This document shows positions 11,930 to 23,459 of a stretch of 64,000 bases of DNA, in pieces. The position numbers and the translations under genes are program-made. The notes under the pieces are model-generated. The model saw nothing but the letters and a program-made list of their open reading frames with translations. It was not told the DNA's origin and searched no databases. How positions within the stretch are numbered: the first letter of the stretch is position 1; each line of letters opens with the position of its first letter. The DNA lies in contig JAWZYU010000020.1 in NCBI GenBank assembly GCA_038380435.1, positions 44,176,307 to 44,240,306 of the forward strand, written 5' to 3'. Source of the stretch: Ryuthela nishihirai (taxonomy: Eukaryota > Arthropoda > Arachnida > Araneae > Heptathelidae).

Positions 11930-12925
11930 AGTCTGGAATAGCCAATTGTTTCATGATGTCTCAAAGAAAACTAGATGACTCAAAATAATGGTGAGCTATT
12001 GAAAGGTTGGAGGCTGATCAAACAGTCACAGAGGTGCTCATTTCTTTAGTGCCCACCATTTTGTTATCTCAAGGCTATGGCAGCAATATCCAGACAACTT
12101 AAAACAGTTTTCAAAAAACCTGTTCTAAGACTTTGTAATGTTATAGTCCCCCAAGATGGTCACTATATTGGACTACTGTCCAGACAGAACAGGAAAATAG
12201 TAGCATCATCTCTGTCATCAGGTTACATTGCTGCCATAGGCAGATATCTATTTCATCTGTGGCCAGAATGTTTCACAAGGATGGTTTCTATGTTTATTGA
12301 CCCATTGCATGCATTTCTTTAACCTACAAACAGTCCCATTTGTATATATCCATGACCTGAGAATAATGAGCATGTTCTGTTCATATATGAGTCTAGATTT
12401 TTCCTAAGTCAAACTGCAGACAGACTGATCTAGAGAGAGGTGGGAATTCACAACCAGCTGATAGTGTGGGCTGGATTATCATTGTGTGCCTGTATTTAAG
12501 CCTGCATAAATTTTATTATCTGTTACCACTCTGAAGTATTGGGATGTGATTCTTGAGCCTATGTTAAGTACTGTGTTGGTCAATAGGTAACAGTTTCATC
12601 CTAATAGTCAGTATGCCCATCCACACAAAGTAAGACTGGCCAACCAATATTTTGCAGAAGAATTTTGCCCAATGAATGGAGTAGCATGCATTTTCACAAC
12701 CTGTAGATTATATATTGGATGCTCTTGAATGACATATTGCCACCCTTCAATTCCCACCTCAAACACTATATGACCTTGGGACTACTTTTATTGCTCAGTG
12801 GAATTTCTTGTTCTCCCATCTCTGGATTATCTTATTGAGGGCAGAATTGCTATTAACAGGCATTCATTAAAGTTAGGGGGCCACATCCCCTGTTGACTAT
12901 ATATTTCATATTCAAGAATGTGCAC
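11930..12925 (+). mobile_element. Tc1-like transposase remnant
   Basis: Heavily decayed. Frames give MSQRKLDDSK and AIERLEADQTVTEV (N-terminal helix-turn-helix), RMFHKDGFYVY and ISLTYKQ (middle), and near 12870 IKVRGPHP, resembling the C-terminal I-x-A-R-G-G-H-T signature. Many stops and frameshifts. Assigned by order of motifs, not by intact domains; ends approximate. Confidence 0.55.
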
Positions 12926-13193
12926 TCCCCCCCCCCCTTTTTTTTTTATCTGTGTACTTCATTTTTTTAAGGTATTTAAATCATTTTGGCCAAAAGTTTC
13001 ATAACTTAACACATTATATTTGATTTTCCCCCTGAAATTTAATTAAATTTGTCCAAATATGTTTTGAGAGATGTGCATTCTGTTCTCTGAGCTTAAAAAT
13101 CCTTTCAATACCTTGATTTTCTTTATTCCTTTCCAACTTAAGAGTAAGGAAAAACTGTTTTTAACTTCTCTCCAGTTAATTATAGTTGTGTTG

Positions 13194-14383
13194 TGCACTG
13201 AAGTGCCACTGAATTAAGGATAGGAGACATTATCCAAATTCAGTACCGCAAGTCCCGCTTTGCACGCATGCCTGGCTGAAACTCTGGTCACATATAGCTG
13301 TCAGCTTTGGCTTCCCCGAGCATTAGACATGAGAAGCATAATGGGAAAGGCGCGAAATTAAGATGCATTTGACAGAGGGCAGATCGTAGGTACCTGACGG
13401 ATGGAACATTCAATCTCCGAAATTGTCAAGGAACTTGGATTTTCTCGTATGACAGTTTTAAGAGTGTTCTGGGAATATGAAAATTCCGGCAAAAAAACAA
13501 ACACCCGGCAAACTGCAAAGGACAGCCAGCCTTGAATGATCGTGGGCTTCACCATCTGACCCACATCGTACGGACTGATAGGGGCCAGACATTATCTGAA
13601 ATCACCTCCCATCTGAACGCGGGTTCCAGCCAGGAAGTCAGTGCATGGACCGTGCAATGCTCACTTCATCGTCTTGGCTTCGGGAGCCACCAACCTATGT
13701 CCCACTTCTAATGGCACAACACCAGACTCAACACCTTTCCTGGGTTAAAGAACATCGAAAATGGGCAATGGATAGCCTGGAGTGATGAATCCCGATTTAA
13801 ACTTCATCACACTGATGGGAGACTGAGGGTATTGCACCAACCCCATAAAGCCATGGATCCTGCATGTCAGGTCGGAAAAGTACAAGCTGCTGGTGGCTCA
13901 GTGATGGCCTGGGGTGTCTTCAGTTGGACGTTTGTGTGACTTTTGGTACATGTACTGATGACTCTCAATGCATCTCAGTACGTAGAACTTGTGAATGACC
14001 ATTTACACCTATTTATGGCCATCTGCATCCCAATGGAGATGGCGTCTACCAGCAAGACAACTGTTCGTCTCACAGGTCTTGGTGGTTGTAGCAGTTTTCT
14101 GCTGACTTTGAAATAATGAATTGGCCACCTAGAAGCCCAGATTTAAATCCCATCTAAAATCTTTGGGATACCGTCGAGTAGAGGGTTTGGGCCCATGTCC
14201 AATCAGTGATGATCATGAGTGAATTGTGGACAACTCTGGAGGATGCATATGTCTCCAAACCTGTGGAACATTTACGCAAGCTTGTGGAGTCCTTGCCTCG
14301 TCATGTGGTGGCTATTATCAGGGCCAGAGGGGGTCCAACACGTTACTAGGTTGCTATCCCTAATTCAATGCCACTTCAATGTA
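13194..14383 (+). mobile_element. Tc1-like DNA transposon, decayed full-length copy
   Basis: Imperfect terminal inverted repeats: left gtgcactgaagtgccactga, and right the reverse complement of caatgccacttcaatgtac. Between them lie an N-terminal domain (SISEIVKELGFSRMTVLRVF), WSDESRFKLHH (first catalytic Asp), GGSVMAWGVFSW, NWPPRSPDLNPI (third catalytic block) and VVAIIRARGG at the C-terminus. Frameshifts and stops disable it. Length about 1.19 kb is usual for Tc1. It is the longer relative of the copy at 24322-25158. Confidence 0.9.
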
Positions 14384-14389
14384 CACTAA

Positions 14390-15475
14390 AATATAATTAT
14401 AATGAATATAAAGGTATTGGTGAATTTAGTCTATTACAGAGTTCAAAATATATAAAACTCAAAGTCTGAAAACCTTTCTTAAGATCTGCACTTTTTGTTG
14501 TACAATTTCTGAATACCACACTCACTTATCATATAATCATGCACACCAAAGAAACTGTTACTCAGCAGTGCCATGGAGAAAATATCATATTATCATTTCA
14601 GCATGTGTGGTATTTACAATAATTTGTCTAAATTAAAGGAAAAAAGCTAATCTGAGATGTAATGACTTCATGCATAAATTTTCTCTTATGAATTGAGAAT
14701 GGCTATCTTTAATTGCATTTTACCATTTCAACAAGCATTAGTTTCTAACTTTACTCCATTGGGGACAACTTAGTTTTTTTTTAAATTTTGCTATGGTAAA
14801 ATAATAAACACAAAAAAATTCACATATCGTCATGATGCATAACCCTTTTAAATATATCAGGAATGCTCCATTCAACACCCGTGTTTTCTTTAAAGCCAGA
14901 ATGTATCATATCTTTCATGTTTTCTGTGATCAGACCTTGTTTTCATTGAGTAGTGGGAGCTAGAATTACTGATCATAAACTAACATCAAACAAAGATGAA
15001 AAGTAAAATCAATATGTACCAATTCTGGTATTCCAGAGGTTTTAGAAGTTTTAGTGTTCTCATCATGGGAGACAAAACAGTAATGTCTATTTCATTTGGT
15101 TGAATGATAAGAAATTAGTTCAGAATGAAAAGGTATCTGAGTTATAATGACTGCATGCATAAATTTTTAGAATTAAAAAAAAAATCTGAGTAGCAATTGT
15201 GAGGCTAGGTAAAACTTTGTTGTTGATATCTCAGCATTTCTCATATATTGATGCTTCTACCATTCTAATTTATGATATGTTAGTTCACAGCTGATTGATA
15301 GACTTGTGATCTATGAGAATATTCAAAGTGTAACTGAATAATTTTGCCTATCCTCTCCAGTTGCCATTCTCATTGCACCACTGGTAAAGGTTTGGTTTAT
15401 TCCAAATAGAATAAAAATGAAGAGTGGCACTCACATTAGTGATAATCACAAAGTCATACTTTCAACAGTTTAAGC
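14390..15475. other. Intron 2 sequence, nothing recognised
   Basis: AT-rich, with no gene or clear repeat. The phrase taatgactKcatgcataaattt occurs near 14660 and 15148, hinting at an old duplication of about 490 bp. Confidence 0.3.
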
Positions 15476-15481
15476 AAATGT

Positions 15482-15605
15482 GAAAAACTCACTAATTCAC
15501 CTCCTAGATTGAAAAACTCACTAATTCACCTCCTAGATTCAAACACAGGATCCTCTGGTTATGTGCCAATTGCTCTACCAGTTGAGCTAAGGTGATGGTG
15601 ATCAC
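15482..15605 (-). repeat. tRNA-Met-like sequence (pseudo-tRNA or SINE head)
   Basis: On the minus strand, about 15596-15525 reads ttagctcaactggtagagca (A box and D arm), then an anticodon arm ttgg-cacataa-cca with CAT in the loop, then gtgtttgaatctaggagg (B box and T arm). Next to it a 28-base block is duplicated in tandem (15482-15509 and 15510-15537). I read it as a tRNA-derived repeat, not a working gene, because loop position 33 is not T and the acceptor arm is poor. Confidence 0.55.
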
Positions 15606-15659
15606 ACTTGCTTAAGTAAGGTTATAAGGTGAAGAGAGAGAATTTCATGAAAGAGAATT

Positions 15660-16175
15660 TCATTGTACCACTTCCGAAGAAAACTACTACGCCAAAAACA
15701 TTATATATTTTTGGCGCCTAAAATATTTAACAGTTTACCTGAAACTATAAAGGATGAAATAAATTCTTTTACATTTTCTCGAAAACTAAGAGATTGGATT
15801 TGTAATATAGATGATATAGAAAAATTTCTTTAGGTTGGAGGGTTTTTTCCCTATATTTCTGATTGTAAAATTTTCTTTTTATTTGTTTGCTCTTTAGGAT
15901 GTTAAATATTTGAATAAAAATTGGTGTATTTATAGTTTATTATTGAATCTGTTACTATGTTGTTGATGTAACCATGACATAAAATATTAATATGGTAATA
16001 TACTTAAAATGTTGTTTCTAATGTTTGTATATGTTTTATATTTTAACCCTGTACTCCGCGTGCAAGTCTATGAACTCTTGTGGAGTTTTACATTTCCAAA
16101 ATTCTTGTAAATACTTATATTGTATCAAAATTTAATATAAATGGAAATAAATGATACTACTACTACTACTACTAG
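15660..16175 (+). mobile_element. 3' end of a second LINE family
   Basis: An ATG-less frame ending at 15832 gives APKIFNSLPETIKD then SFTFSRKLRDWICN and a terminal EKFL stop. That is the usual C-terminal tail of a non-LTR reverse transcriptase of the kind ending P-K-L-F-N-S-L-P. The preceding frame (LPKKTTTPKTLYIFG) is shifted by one near 15710. A 3' UTR follows, with tgtggagttttacatttcca and aataaatgatac, closing in (TAC)n. It is 5'-truncated and distinct from the RTE-like family. Confidence 0.75.
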
Positions 16176-16560
16176 AGTTAATATGTTGGAGAGGGAGGGG
16201 GGATAATTCAGAGTGCTATTTGAGCCAATGGTAAATGTATTATTTTTTAATAATGGGTTATTCTGATGCAGCTGGTATCAATCACTCATGGACCAGGAAT
16301 AAGAAGATTCTTATATCAAGTTGTTACCAGACATATTTGCTTTTATTCCAGTGGGGATTGCATGTACTTAAAATAGAACTGAAGTTGTACACAGAATCAG
16401 TGCCAGAGATATATGGCACAAAGTCCAGAGTAGAAGATATAACGATAACAATGGCTGGATATGCCATCTTATGATGCAACTTAATTTTTAATGTATTAGC
16501 AATTATTTCTTCCAATTATTCCATTATTATTTCTTCCATGTGTATACTGCATAGACTAAG
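16176..16560. other. Intron 2 sequence, nothing recognised
   Basis: Contains open frames on both strands (16235-16515) with no recognisable product. I see no reason to call them genes. Confidence 0.3.
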
Positions 16561-16561
16561 A

Positions 16562-17148
16562 TGTTCATCATCATCGTCATCCTCAAACAGCCATGGGCTA
16601 CCGAGGTCCAACCAGACCATGCAATTTAGTTCTCCAAGCAAGTCTATCCTGAGCTACATCTACTGCATCTGGCCACTGCACACCAATTCTAACAATGTCC
16701 TGTTTGATATTGTCACCACATCCTAGGTCTCCCCTTATTTCTGAGGTCTTTAGGCACACTGTTCATAACCCTATTCACCAATCTATAATTATCCATATGA
16801 GCAACATGGCCAAACCAATGGAGTCTCTGCACAATATGCTGCTTAAAGGAGGTTGCAAACTCCTTTGCCTAACCTCATCATTAGTTACAAAGTTGAACCA
16901 CCTAATGCCCAAGATACTGCATAAGCATCTGGAATCAAAAGCATCTAGTTTCCTGTTATCTTGTTTACAAAGTGTCCAAGTTTCACTACCATAACTAACC
17001 CTAGAAAGAACCAAACTATTATATAGCTTAATTTTAGTCTTTAGGTGTATATGCCTATTTCTCCACACTCTCCATATATTCTTAAAAGTCCCAGCAGCAA
17101 TCCCTATTCGTCAGTTAATCTCATGCCGCACATCACCATTATCTGTTA
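16562..17148 (-). mobile_element. RTE-like LINE, 5'-truncated copy 2 (minus strand)
   Basis: Minus-strand match to the last ~590 bp of the family, starting at the (GAT)n-type tail at 16562-16583 and ending where homology stops after ctgttacat. The translated part 16775-17068 includes WRNRHIHLKTKIKLYNSLVL, SYGSETWTLCKQDNRKLDAF and LGIRWFNFVTNDEVRQRS. The 5' break abuts the minisatellite exactly, so it inserted at that repeat's edge or the repeat expanded up to it. Confidence 0.85.
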
Positions 17149-18500
17149 CATTTGAGGCAATTTTCACAACTCTCCTGCATATTTTGCCATTTGACTTCCA
17201 ATTTTGCCAACTAGCAGTAATTTGCCATTTATTTTCAAACTCCCCAAGATTTTGCCAAGTTTTTTTTTATTTTAGTCAACTATCCTGAATTTCACAAACC
17301 CAATCCCAATTATCACAACTCGCCCATATTTTCCAAGTGGATTCGAATTTTGCCAACTTGGATGGAATGGATTCGAAATTTGCCATTTTGTTCAAGTTTC
17401 CTCAATTTGTCCAACACTCCTTAATTTCACAAAACAAATCTCAATTTTCACAACTCGCCTATATTTTACCAAGTGGATTCGAATTTTTTCAACTACTCTA
17501 GATTTTACCAACTCGCCGTAATTTTAGAGAAAAAATCGAAATTTTTACATTTTTCCTGAATTTGCAAAGTTACTTCGAATTTTATCAACTCTCCTTAATT
17601 GCACAAGAAAGGCACAATTTTCACAACTCCCCTGTATATTACCAAGTGGCTTTGAATTTTGCCAAGAGTTCTTGGTTTTTCCAACTCTCCTTAATTTCAC
17701 AAAACCAATCCCAATTTTTACAACTCACCTGTACTTTACCAAGTGGTTTTAAGTTTTGTCAGCTTCCCTAGATTTTGCCAAGTTTTCTCGATTTTGTCAT
17801 CTTGCCACAATTTTACAGAAAAAGAATCCCAATTTTACATTACACCTGATTTTTGCAAAGCCACTCTGAATTTTTCCAACTCTCCTAGATATTGTGAAGT
17901 TGCATCAATTTTGCCAACACGCCATAATTTTACAGAAAACAGATTGCAATTTTTACATCTCACCTGAATTTTGTCAACTCTCCACGATTTTGCCAAATCA
18001 CTCCGAATTTTGCCAACTCCCAAAGTTTTGCCAACTCGCCATAATTTTACAGAAAAGAAATCCAAATTTTCATATCTCACCTGAATTTTCCCAACTCCCC
18101 ACGATTTTGCCAAGTCATTCCGAATTTTACCAACTAGATTTTGCCAACTCCCTAAGTTTTACCAACTCGCCATAATTTTACAGAAAAAAAACCTAATTTT
18201 TATATTTCAACTGAATTTTGCCAACTTCCCAAGATTTTACCGTCACTCTGAATTTTACCTACTCCCCAAGATTTTACCAAGTCACTCCGAATTTTGCCAA
18301 TTTGTCCCAATTTTACTAAGTGCCTTCGAATTTTGCCAACTGCTCTAAATTTTGCTGTCTCTCTATTTTCCAAACTGCCTTAGATTTGCCAAGTTGCCTC
18401 GATTTTAACAACTCCCCTTAATTTTCCAAAAAAAATTACAAATTTTCACAACTCACCTAGATTTTACGAAGTCGCTTCAAATTTTGCCAACTTTGAGTTA
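17149..18500. repeat. Minisatellite with ~117-bp higher-order period
   Basis: About 1.35 kb made of variants of a 17-20 base motif, gaattttgccaactc. The landmark cgccataattttacagaa recurs near 17802 (variant), 17920, 18037 and 18168, spaced about 117-131 bp. In the first half another landmark, tttcacaaaaccaatccca, alternates with it (about 17285, 17433, 17590, 17695). Open frames on both strands across it result from its base composition and are not genes. Confidence 0.85.
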
Positions 18501-19560
18501 CTTTTAGGGGAAGCCTCCCCCCCCCCCCATGGCTACGCTCCTGTATGCATGCACAGTGAAAGCAATTCGTGCTGTCAGTAGATGCTTCTTATTACTGCAG
18601 CTTCATAGAAACATTTGTTTGATGATGCCCGTTGGACAGCGCTGTGTTAAGTACATTTTTGTGACTGTTTCTTTAAAAAATTTTTATGTTATGGATATTA
18701 AAACTGAACAGTGTTGTGAGATTCAGATCTGTCAAATTGCATAGTCAATTTTTATTACTATATACAAAAATTATTCATTTAATAGGGTTCAAAATAATGT
18801 CTTTCCCCCAATATAAACAACACCCTTCAATTGTCATATATGCAAAATTGGCTAGACATGATCCTAAGGCAAGTATTAGATTAGCTGATTCAAATTGTGT
18901 TGCTAAATCATATAGAATAATGATTTGTGTTGGCAAAAGCTGTGCCTTCAATTCTTTTTTCTTTTTTCAAATATCTGCACTGTGTACATTTAATCAGGTG
19001 AAAAATTGTCTAATTATATGTATAATACACTTATCTTTAGCATAAACAATTTTCTAGGATCCTGTATATTAGATACATTTGATGTATATTACATATTTGA
19101 TGCAATATACATTTGATCCTGTATATTATATATTTGATGCAAATACACTGCAGAAGAGAGAATGGGACCTCAGTCATTTATAATTAATTTTTTATAGAAT
19201 AAATTACTGGTATTGGCAATATTAAACTGTGTTATTGCAGACTGAGAAATAAGTAAGATATTCAATGTATGGGAAGACAATAATATATTTAGTTATTTCA
19301 TTTGATGGTTGCTGACATGATAAAGTTTGTGAACTTGTTTTTCAGTTTTATCATTTTGAGATCTAATTCACCCTGCATCATACTTTAAATCTGCATATTT
19401 TAACTTAATGTTAAATAAGGAAGAAATTCATCAAATCAAATTTTGTATACATTTATAATATACATATTCCCCTTACCTCTATCCACCTTGAAAAAGTAGG
19501 TTATGTTGTAGTTTTATATAAAGGCCTTTGTCTTGTTCTATATAAGCAATTTTATCTTTT
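18501..19560. other. Intron 2 sequence, mostly unremarkable
   Basis: No gene. A small AT-rich duplication, gatcctgtatatta with tttgatg, occurs near 19058 and 19115. A run of C lies at about 18520-18529. Confidence 0.3.
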
Positions 19561-19562
19561 AG

Positions 19563-19707
19563 GGGCAGTGTGGATTGGCACAGAATCATCTTTTGTCGCT
19601 AAGAATGGCACCAGCTTTGCATTACTACTGTCCACCAAACTGTGAAGATCCATTTTCATGGCTGCCACAAAACATTGCTCTTCATATACTTTCGTATCTT
19701 GATCCAA
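19563..19707 (+). CDS. F-box/WD40 protein, exon 3 (start of F-box)
   Basis: Residues 244 to the first base of codon 292. The exon starts after ttatcttttag with GQCGLAQNHLLS, which continues the pre-F-box helix of exon 2, then a linker, then the first F-box helix WLPQNIALHILSYLDP (about residues 276-291). The F-box is the Skp1-binding motif, and the L-P and L-x-x-L-S-x-L-D-P pattern is typical. The donor I prefer is gttggt at 19708, a weak match to consensus. A second donor (gtataa) lies four bases further on at 19712; see findings. Confidence 0.82.
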
Positions 19708-19711
19708 GTTG

Positions 19712-20605
19712 GTATAATCCAGATATATTTTTAAATTGTACTAATAAATATTTAGTTAAGATTACCCTTCAGTGTGACCACTGTGTACAATATTGAAACA
19801 GTGTAGTGGTTTTCTAAGTGTGGTGTAGTGGTGCATGATAAGACTTGTATATAGTATTATAGTGTGGTAATTAATTCAAAATAAGTGTGTTCTTCTAAAG
19901 AAAACAAAATCATTTTGCTATGGAAAATTGCATTTTCAAAAACTTTTCTCCATATATGAAAATGCAAAAAATTAGCTTCATCATCATCTGAAATTCAACT
20001 AAAATAATTTACAAGTCACAGTAATGAATTAATATTTAATTCCACGATTAATTACTGTATAACTAAAATTTAAGCCCAGAGGAGTGCTTCACAATACCTT
20101 AGAGTCACAAATTCTTTGAACTGGACTGTTCTTATATTAAGTTTCCAATGCTATCATCTAACATCAACCTTTTTCTCATAAAGATGATGTAGAAAAAAGA
20201 AACAATAGTTACCGGTTCAGATTTTATCACTGTGGAAAACCCGCTGGCACAGATACAGATTGGCGTAGCTTGTTTCTGTTGACGGTGTAAGTCCAACAGT
20301 TGCTCACAGTGTCAGGAGATGTCAGATTTGTGCTTTTGTTGCTGGTGTTGCACTTTTTCAGCCCTTAATTGTTATTAGTGACTGCTTTCAAGATGTTCCA
20401 GCTCACTGACATCTTCTGTATACCAGTCCTTTCACATTAAATCATAGTGGTTGCCTCAATTGAAGTTCACACTTTATATGCTACGATGACATTATGACTC
20501 AGCGACTGTTAGCACATCCTCCCGACTTAAATGATTTAAACATTCTTTAAACAAATTTAAAAGAACTCTAAAAACATAGTCTTTATCCCACTGCATTTTA
20601 ATAAT
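19712..20605. other. Intron 3 sequence, nothing recognised
   Basis: Non-coding. The 20215-20520 part is less AT-rich than its surroundings and precedes the possible LTR, but I found no protein motif in it. Confidence 0.25.
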
Positions 20606-20610
20606 ATACA

Positions 20611-21262
20611 GTGTGATGCCCCCTCATTCACTTTTACTTTACCTTAACCAGTTTTGCTTAATTTATGTTATATTCATCATTTTGGGGATTTTATTTCCTT
20701 TTTGGCATCACAACGCTCGTTTCCAAGAGTTAGGAGTTGCGCATGTGCAACTCCGAACTTCCGACTGTCACCCGCTAAAGCGCGTGTACAAGGACACGCC
20801 CACTCTTGCGTCATAGCTTTCACCATTCGTCAATTTATGCAAATGTCTTTTCCGGGGTACAACATGACATATTCGAGCTCTGTAGCCTTTTGTTGTAACC
20901 TGATGACATGTCAGTCACAGTTAGTGTGGTAGTAAGCATGGAGTAGCACAGTTAGCGCAGTGTTTAGTCAGTGGAGTTAGTGTTGGAGTTTTGTTGAAGA
21001 GTTTGTAATGAGTTTGAAATGGTGTAGTATCTTCTTCATTGAAGTTTTGGTGAGTGATTTTTGGAAATAAATTTGTTTTGTTACTTAAACCTTTTTGAGT
21101 CTTTACTAATTTTTTTCTCTTGAGCAACGTTGATTGTTTGATTAGAATTAACCTTTACATTTTGACAATCATTTAATATTTTTAAATTCTTACTCATTAA
21201 TGCTTGCTGGTATTTCGAACCCTAATTAAACTTTATTTTTTGGCAATTTGTTAATTATTGCC
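20611..21262 (+). mobile_element. Possible LTR (solo or with lost interior)
   Basis: Begins TGTGATGCCCCC. It contains a GC-richer promoter-like stretch (20700-20870) and a polyadenylation signal, aataaa, at about 21065. It is followed by tggcacccgactcagct, which could be a primer-binding site. No second LTR was found and no target-site duplication is clear, so this is a weak call. Confidence 0.3.
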
Positions 21263-21304
21263 TGGCACCCGACTCAGCTATCCAGAGCATGAAAATAATT
21301 GGAT

Positions 21305-21552
21305 CCGACAATGGGTCCAAAACTTAATAAACTTTAAAAGTATTTCATTTCTTTGTAGCATTACACTATACACAGCAATCACGAGCTAGCTGAAATAAAA
21401 TAATTTATTAATTTTCATGTAAATTGCATATCAGACAAAGATCATGTAATTTTATGTGCAATATCATGATTATCAAAGACACTGACAGATCAGACAAAGG
21501 GTCCAAAACTTAGTAAACTTTAAAAGTATTTCATTTCTTTGGAGCGTTACAA
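21305..21552. repeat. Direct repeat of ~52 bp spaced 187 bp
   Basis: The block gggtccaaaacttartaaac, continuing through aaagtatttcatttcttt to gttaca-like ends, occurs at about 21313-21364 and 21500-21551. Confidence 0.65.
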
Positions 21553-21689
21553 CAGTGTTATAGAGATTTTAATAAAGTTGTAATACATATACTGTGAAAT
21601 TGCACTTTAATTAAGAAGTTCAACTGTAGAGTGTTGGCTATTTTAATTATTTTTTTTTATCTCACAGAATATACTTTACAGGTAATATC

Positions 21690-22271
21690 AAATGGAAAAT
21701 CAGTACCAGGCTTCCCAAGAGTCGCAACATCCTAAGATGATTGGTATCTTACTTTAATTACCCTGACATTTATAAAGAACTGACAGCTCTCCAACTTGCT
21801 TTGGAGCCTGCTTCATCCACAGGATGGATAATTTCAAGATGAACTGTTTTCAGAAGGTTTTCAGGGTAGAAAGCTTGAGCAGGATGATGTAGTATTTCAC
21901 TACAGAACTTTGACTCCCTTCCACAGAAGAAATATCTAAATTGATCTTAGCAACATGTGCTTATGCCCAGGAACAGTGAGTGACTTCACAAATGAATTGA
22001 GATGAAATTCAGCTTACAGACTGATTACCAACAAACAGTCATCTGGAAATAACATGTGGCATGGTCCCTCTGACATCAGGGAAAGGGACTAATATGGAGG
22101 TGGTGGTGATTTGATGACTTGAACAGATATTAACATCAGTGACTGTTCCTGGGTATAATATCATGTTTTATTGAGGATTCCTTGACTGCTCAGCTGTATT
22201 GAAATAAGATCTTCAAACCTTGTATTTGCTCATTTTTAATGACTTCGGGGTTTGTTTTAATGAGTGATAAT
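21690..22271 (+). mobile_element. Decayed Tc1-like remnant, left part (weak)
   Basis: Translated fragments such as YGGGGDLMT near 22095 resemble the GG-x-V-M-V-W region of Tc1 transposases. The right part, across the RTE insertion, ends with a convincing C-terminal signature (see 22902-23220). Together they suggest one old Tc1 relic interrupted by the LINE. Confidence 0.4.
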
Positions 22272-22890
22272 CATCATCATCATCATCATCCTCAAGCAGC
22301 CATGGGCTACGGAGGTCCAACCAGACCGTGCAATTTAGTTCTCCAAGCAAGTCTATCCTGAGCTACATCTACTGCATCTGGCCACTGCACACCAATTCTA
22401 ACAAGGTCCTGTTTGACATTGTCTGCCCACCGCATCCTAGGTCTCCCCTTCTTTCTGAGGCCTTTAGGCACACTGTTCATAACCCTATTCGCCAATCTAT
22501 AATTATTCATACGGGCAACATGGCCAAACCAACGGAGTCTCTCTCTGCACAATATGCTGCTTAAAGGAGGTTGCAAACTCCTTTTCCTAATCTCATCATT
22601 AGTTACAAAGTTGAACCACCTAATGCCCAAGATACTGCGTAAGCATCTGGAATCAAAAGCATCTAGTTTCCTGTTATCTTGTTTACAAAGTGTCCAAGTT
22701 TCACTACCATAACTAACCCTAGAAAGAACCAAACTATTATACAGTCTAATTTTAGTCTTTAGGTGTATACGCCTATTTCTCCACACTCTCCATAGATTCT
22801 TAAAAGTCCCAGCAGCAATCCCTATTCGTCTGTTAATCTCATGCCGCACATCACCATTATCTGTTACATAGCTCCCAAGATAATTAAACT
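22272..22890 (-). mobile_element. RTE-like LINE, 5'-truncated copy 3 (minus strand) with TSD
   Basis: Bounded by identical 11-bp direct repeats tgagtgataat (22261-22271 and 22891-22901). From the (GAT)n tail it encodes the C-terminal 180 residues without interruption (22307-22849 minus): HEINRRIGIAAGTFKNLW, SYGSETWTLCKQDNRKLD, LRWFGHVARM, GRPRMRWADNVKQDLVRIGV, ending VGPP. The uninterrupted frame and exact duplication indicate a recent, severely truncated insertion. Confidence 0.92.
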
Positions 22891-22901
22891 TGAGTGATAA
22901 T

Positions 22902-23220
22902 ACCTAAGGAAAAATATCTCACTTGATGGTATAGTATCTTGAATGTGAAGGTATAGAATGTAAGGAGTGGCATTTAAGATTTCCTAACCTCAGCCCTATT
23001 GAGCATTTCTGAAATACTTTGTAGAGATGGATTGCTAATCTCAACCATCCTAATATATATATGAAGAAGATAATATGAATATGAAGTCTCCATGATCTTA
23101 GAATGTCTCTTCTGCACCAGTTGAGTTACTTCTTTCAGAATTGATTGGAGGCATAATTGACAGATGAGGAAGCATTGCGAGTTCTGTATTGCTGCTAGGG
23201 GTGATCACTCCCTTGCATAA
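22902..23220 (+). mobile_element. Decayed Tc1-like remnant, right part
   Basis: FPNLSPIEHF near 22990 matches the S-P-D-L-S-P-I-E-H third catalytic block, and KHCEFCIAARGDHS near 23170-23212 matches the C-terminal R-C-x-x-x-I-x-A-R-G-G-H-T signature. Frames are broken. Continuous with the fragment left of the RTE copy. Confidence 0.6.
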
Positions 23221-23459
23221 GATTTCATTTATCCTCTTGGACCTACTTTCATATCTTCAATTAAATATGATGTATCATACTATTATTCATATTATAATCT
23301 GTAAATATTGCTGGGTACACCCAGCCATATTTTCAGTACTTGGAAATTGCCTGGACCCAGCATGGAGCTCTGAGACCCAGTGTCAGGTCTCTCATGACCA
23401 AAAAAGGATAAAAAAACAACAACAAATGAATGGAACTTAATATTTTTCTTTTTAGCCAG

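Noticed and set aside
17562..18175. Overlapping open frames on both strands with repeated motifs
   Set aside because: They are translations of a minisatellite whose unit length and composition keep frames open.
18529..19045. Two overlapping frames of 71 and 119 codons
   Set aside because: No homology, low-complexity ends, no splice or start support.
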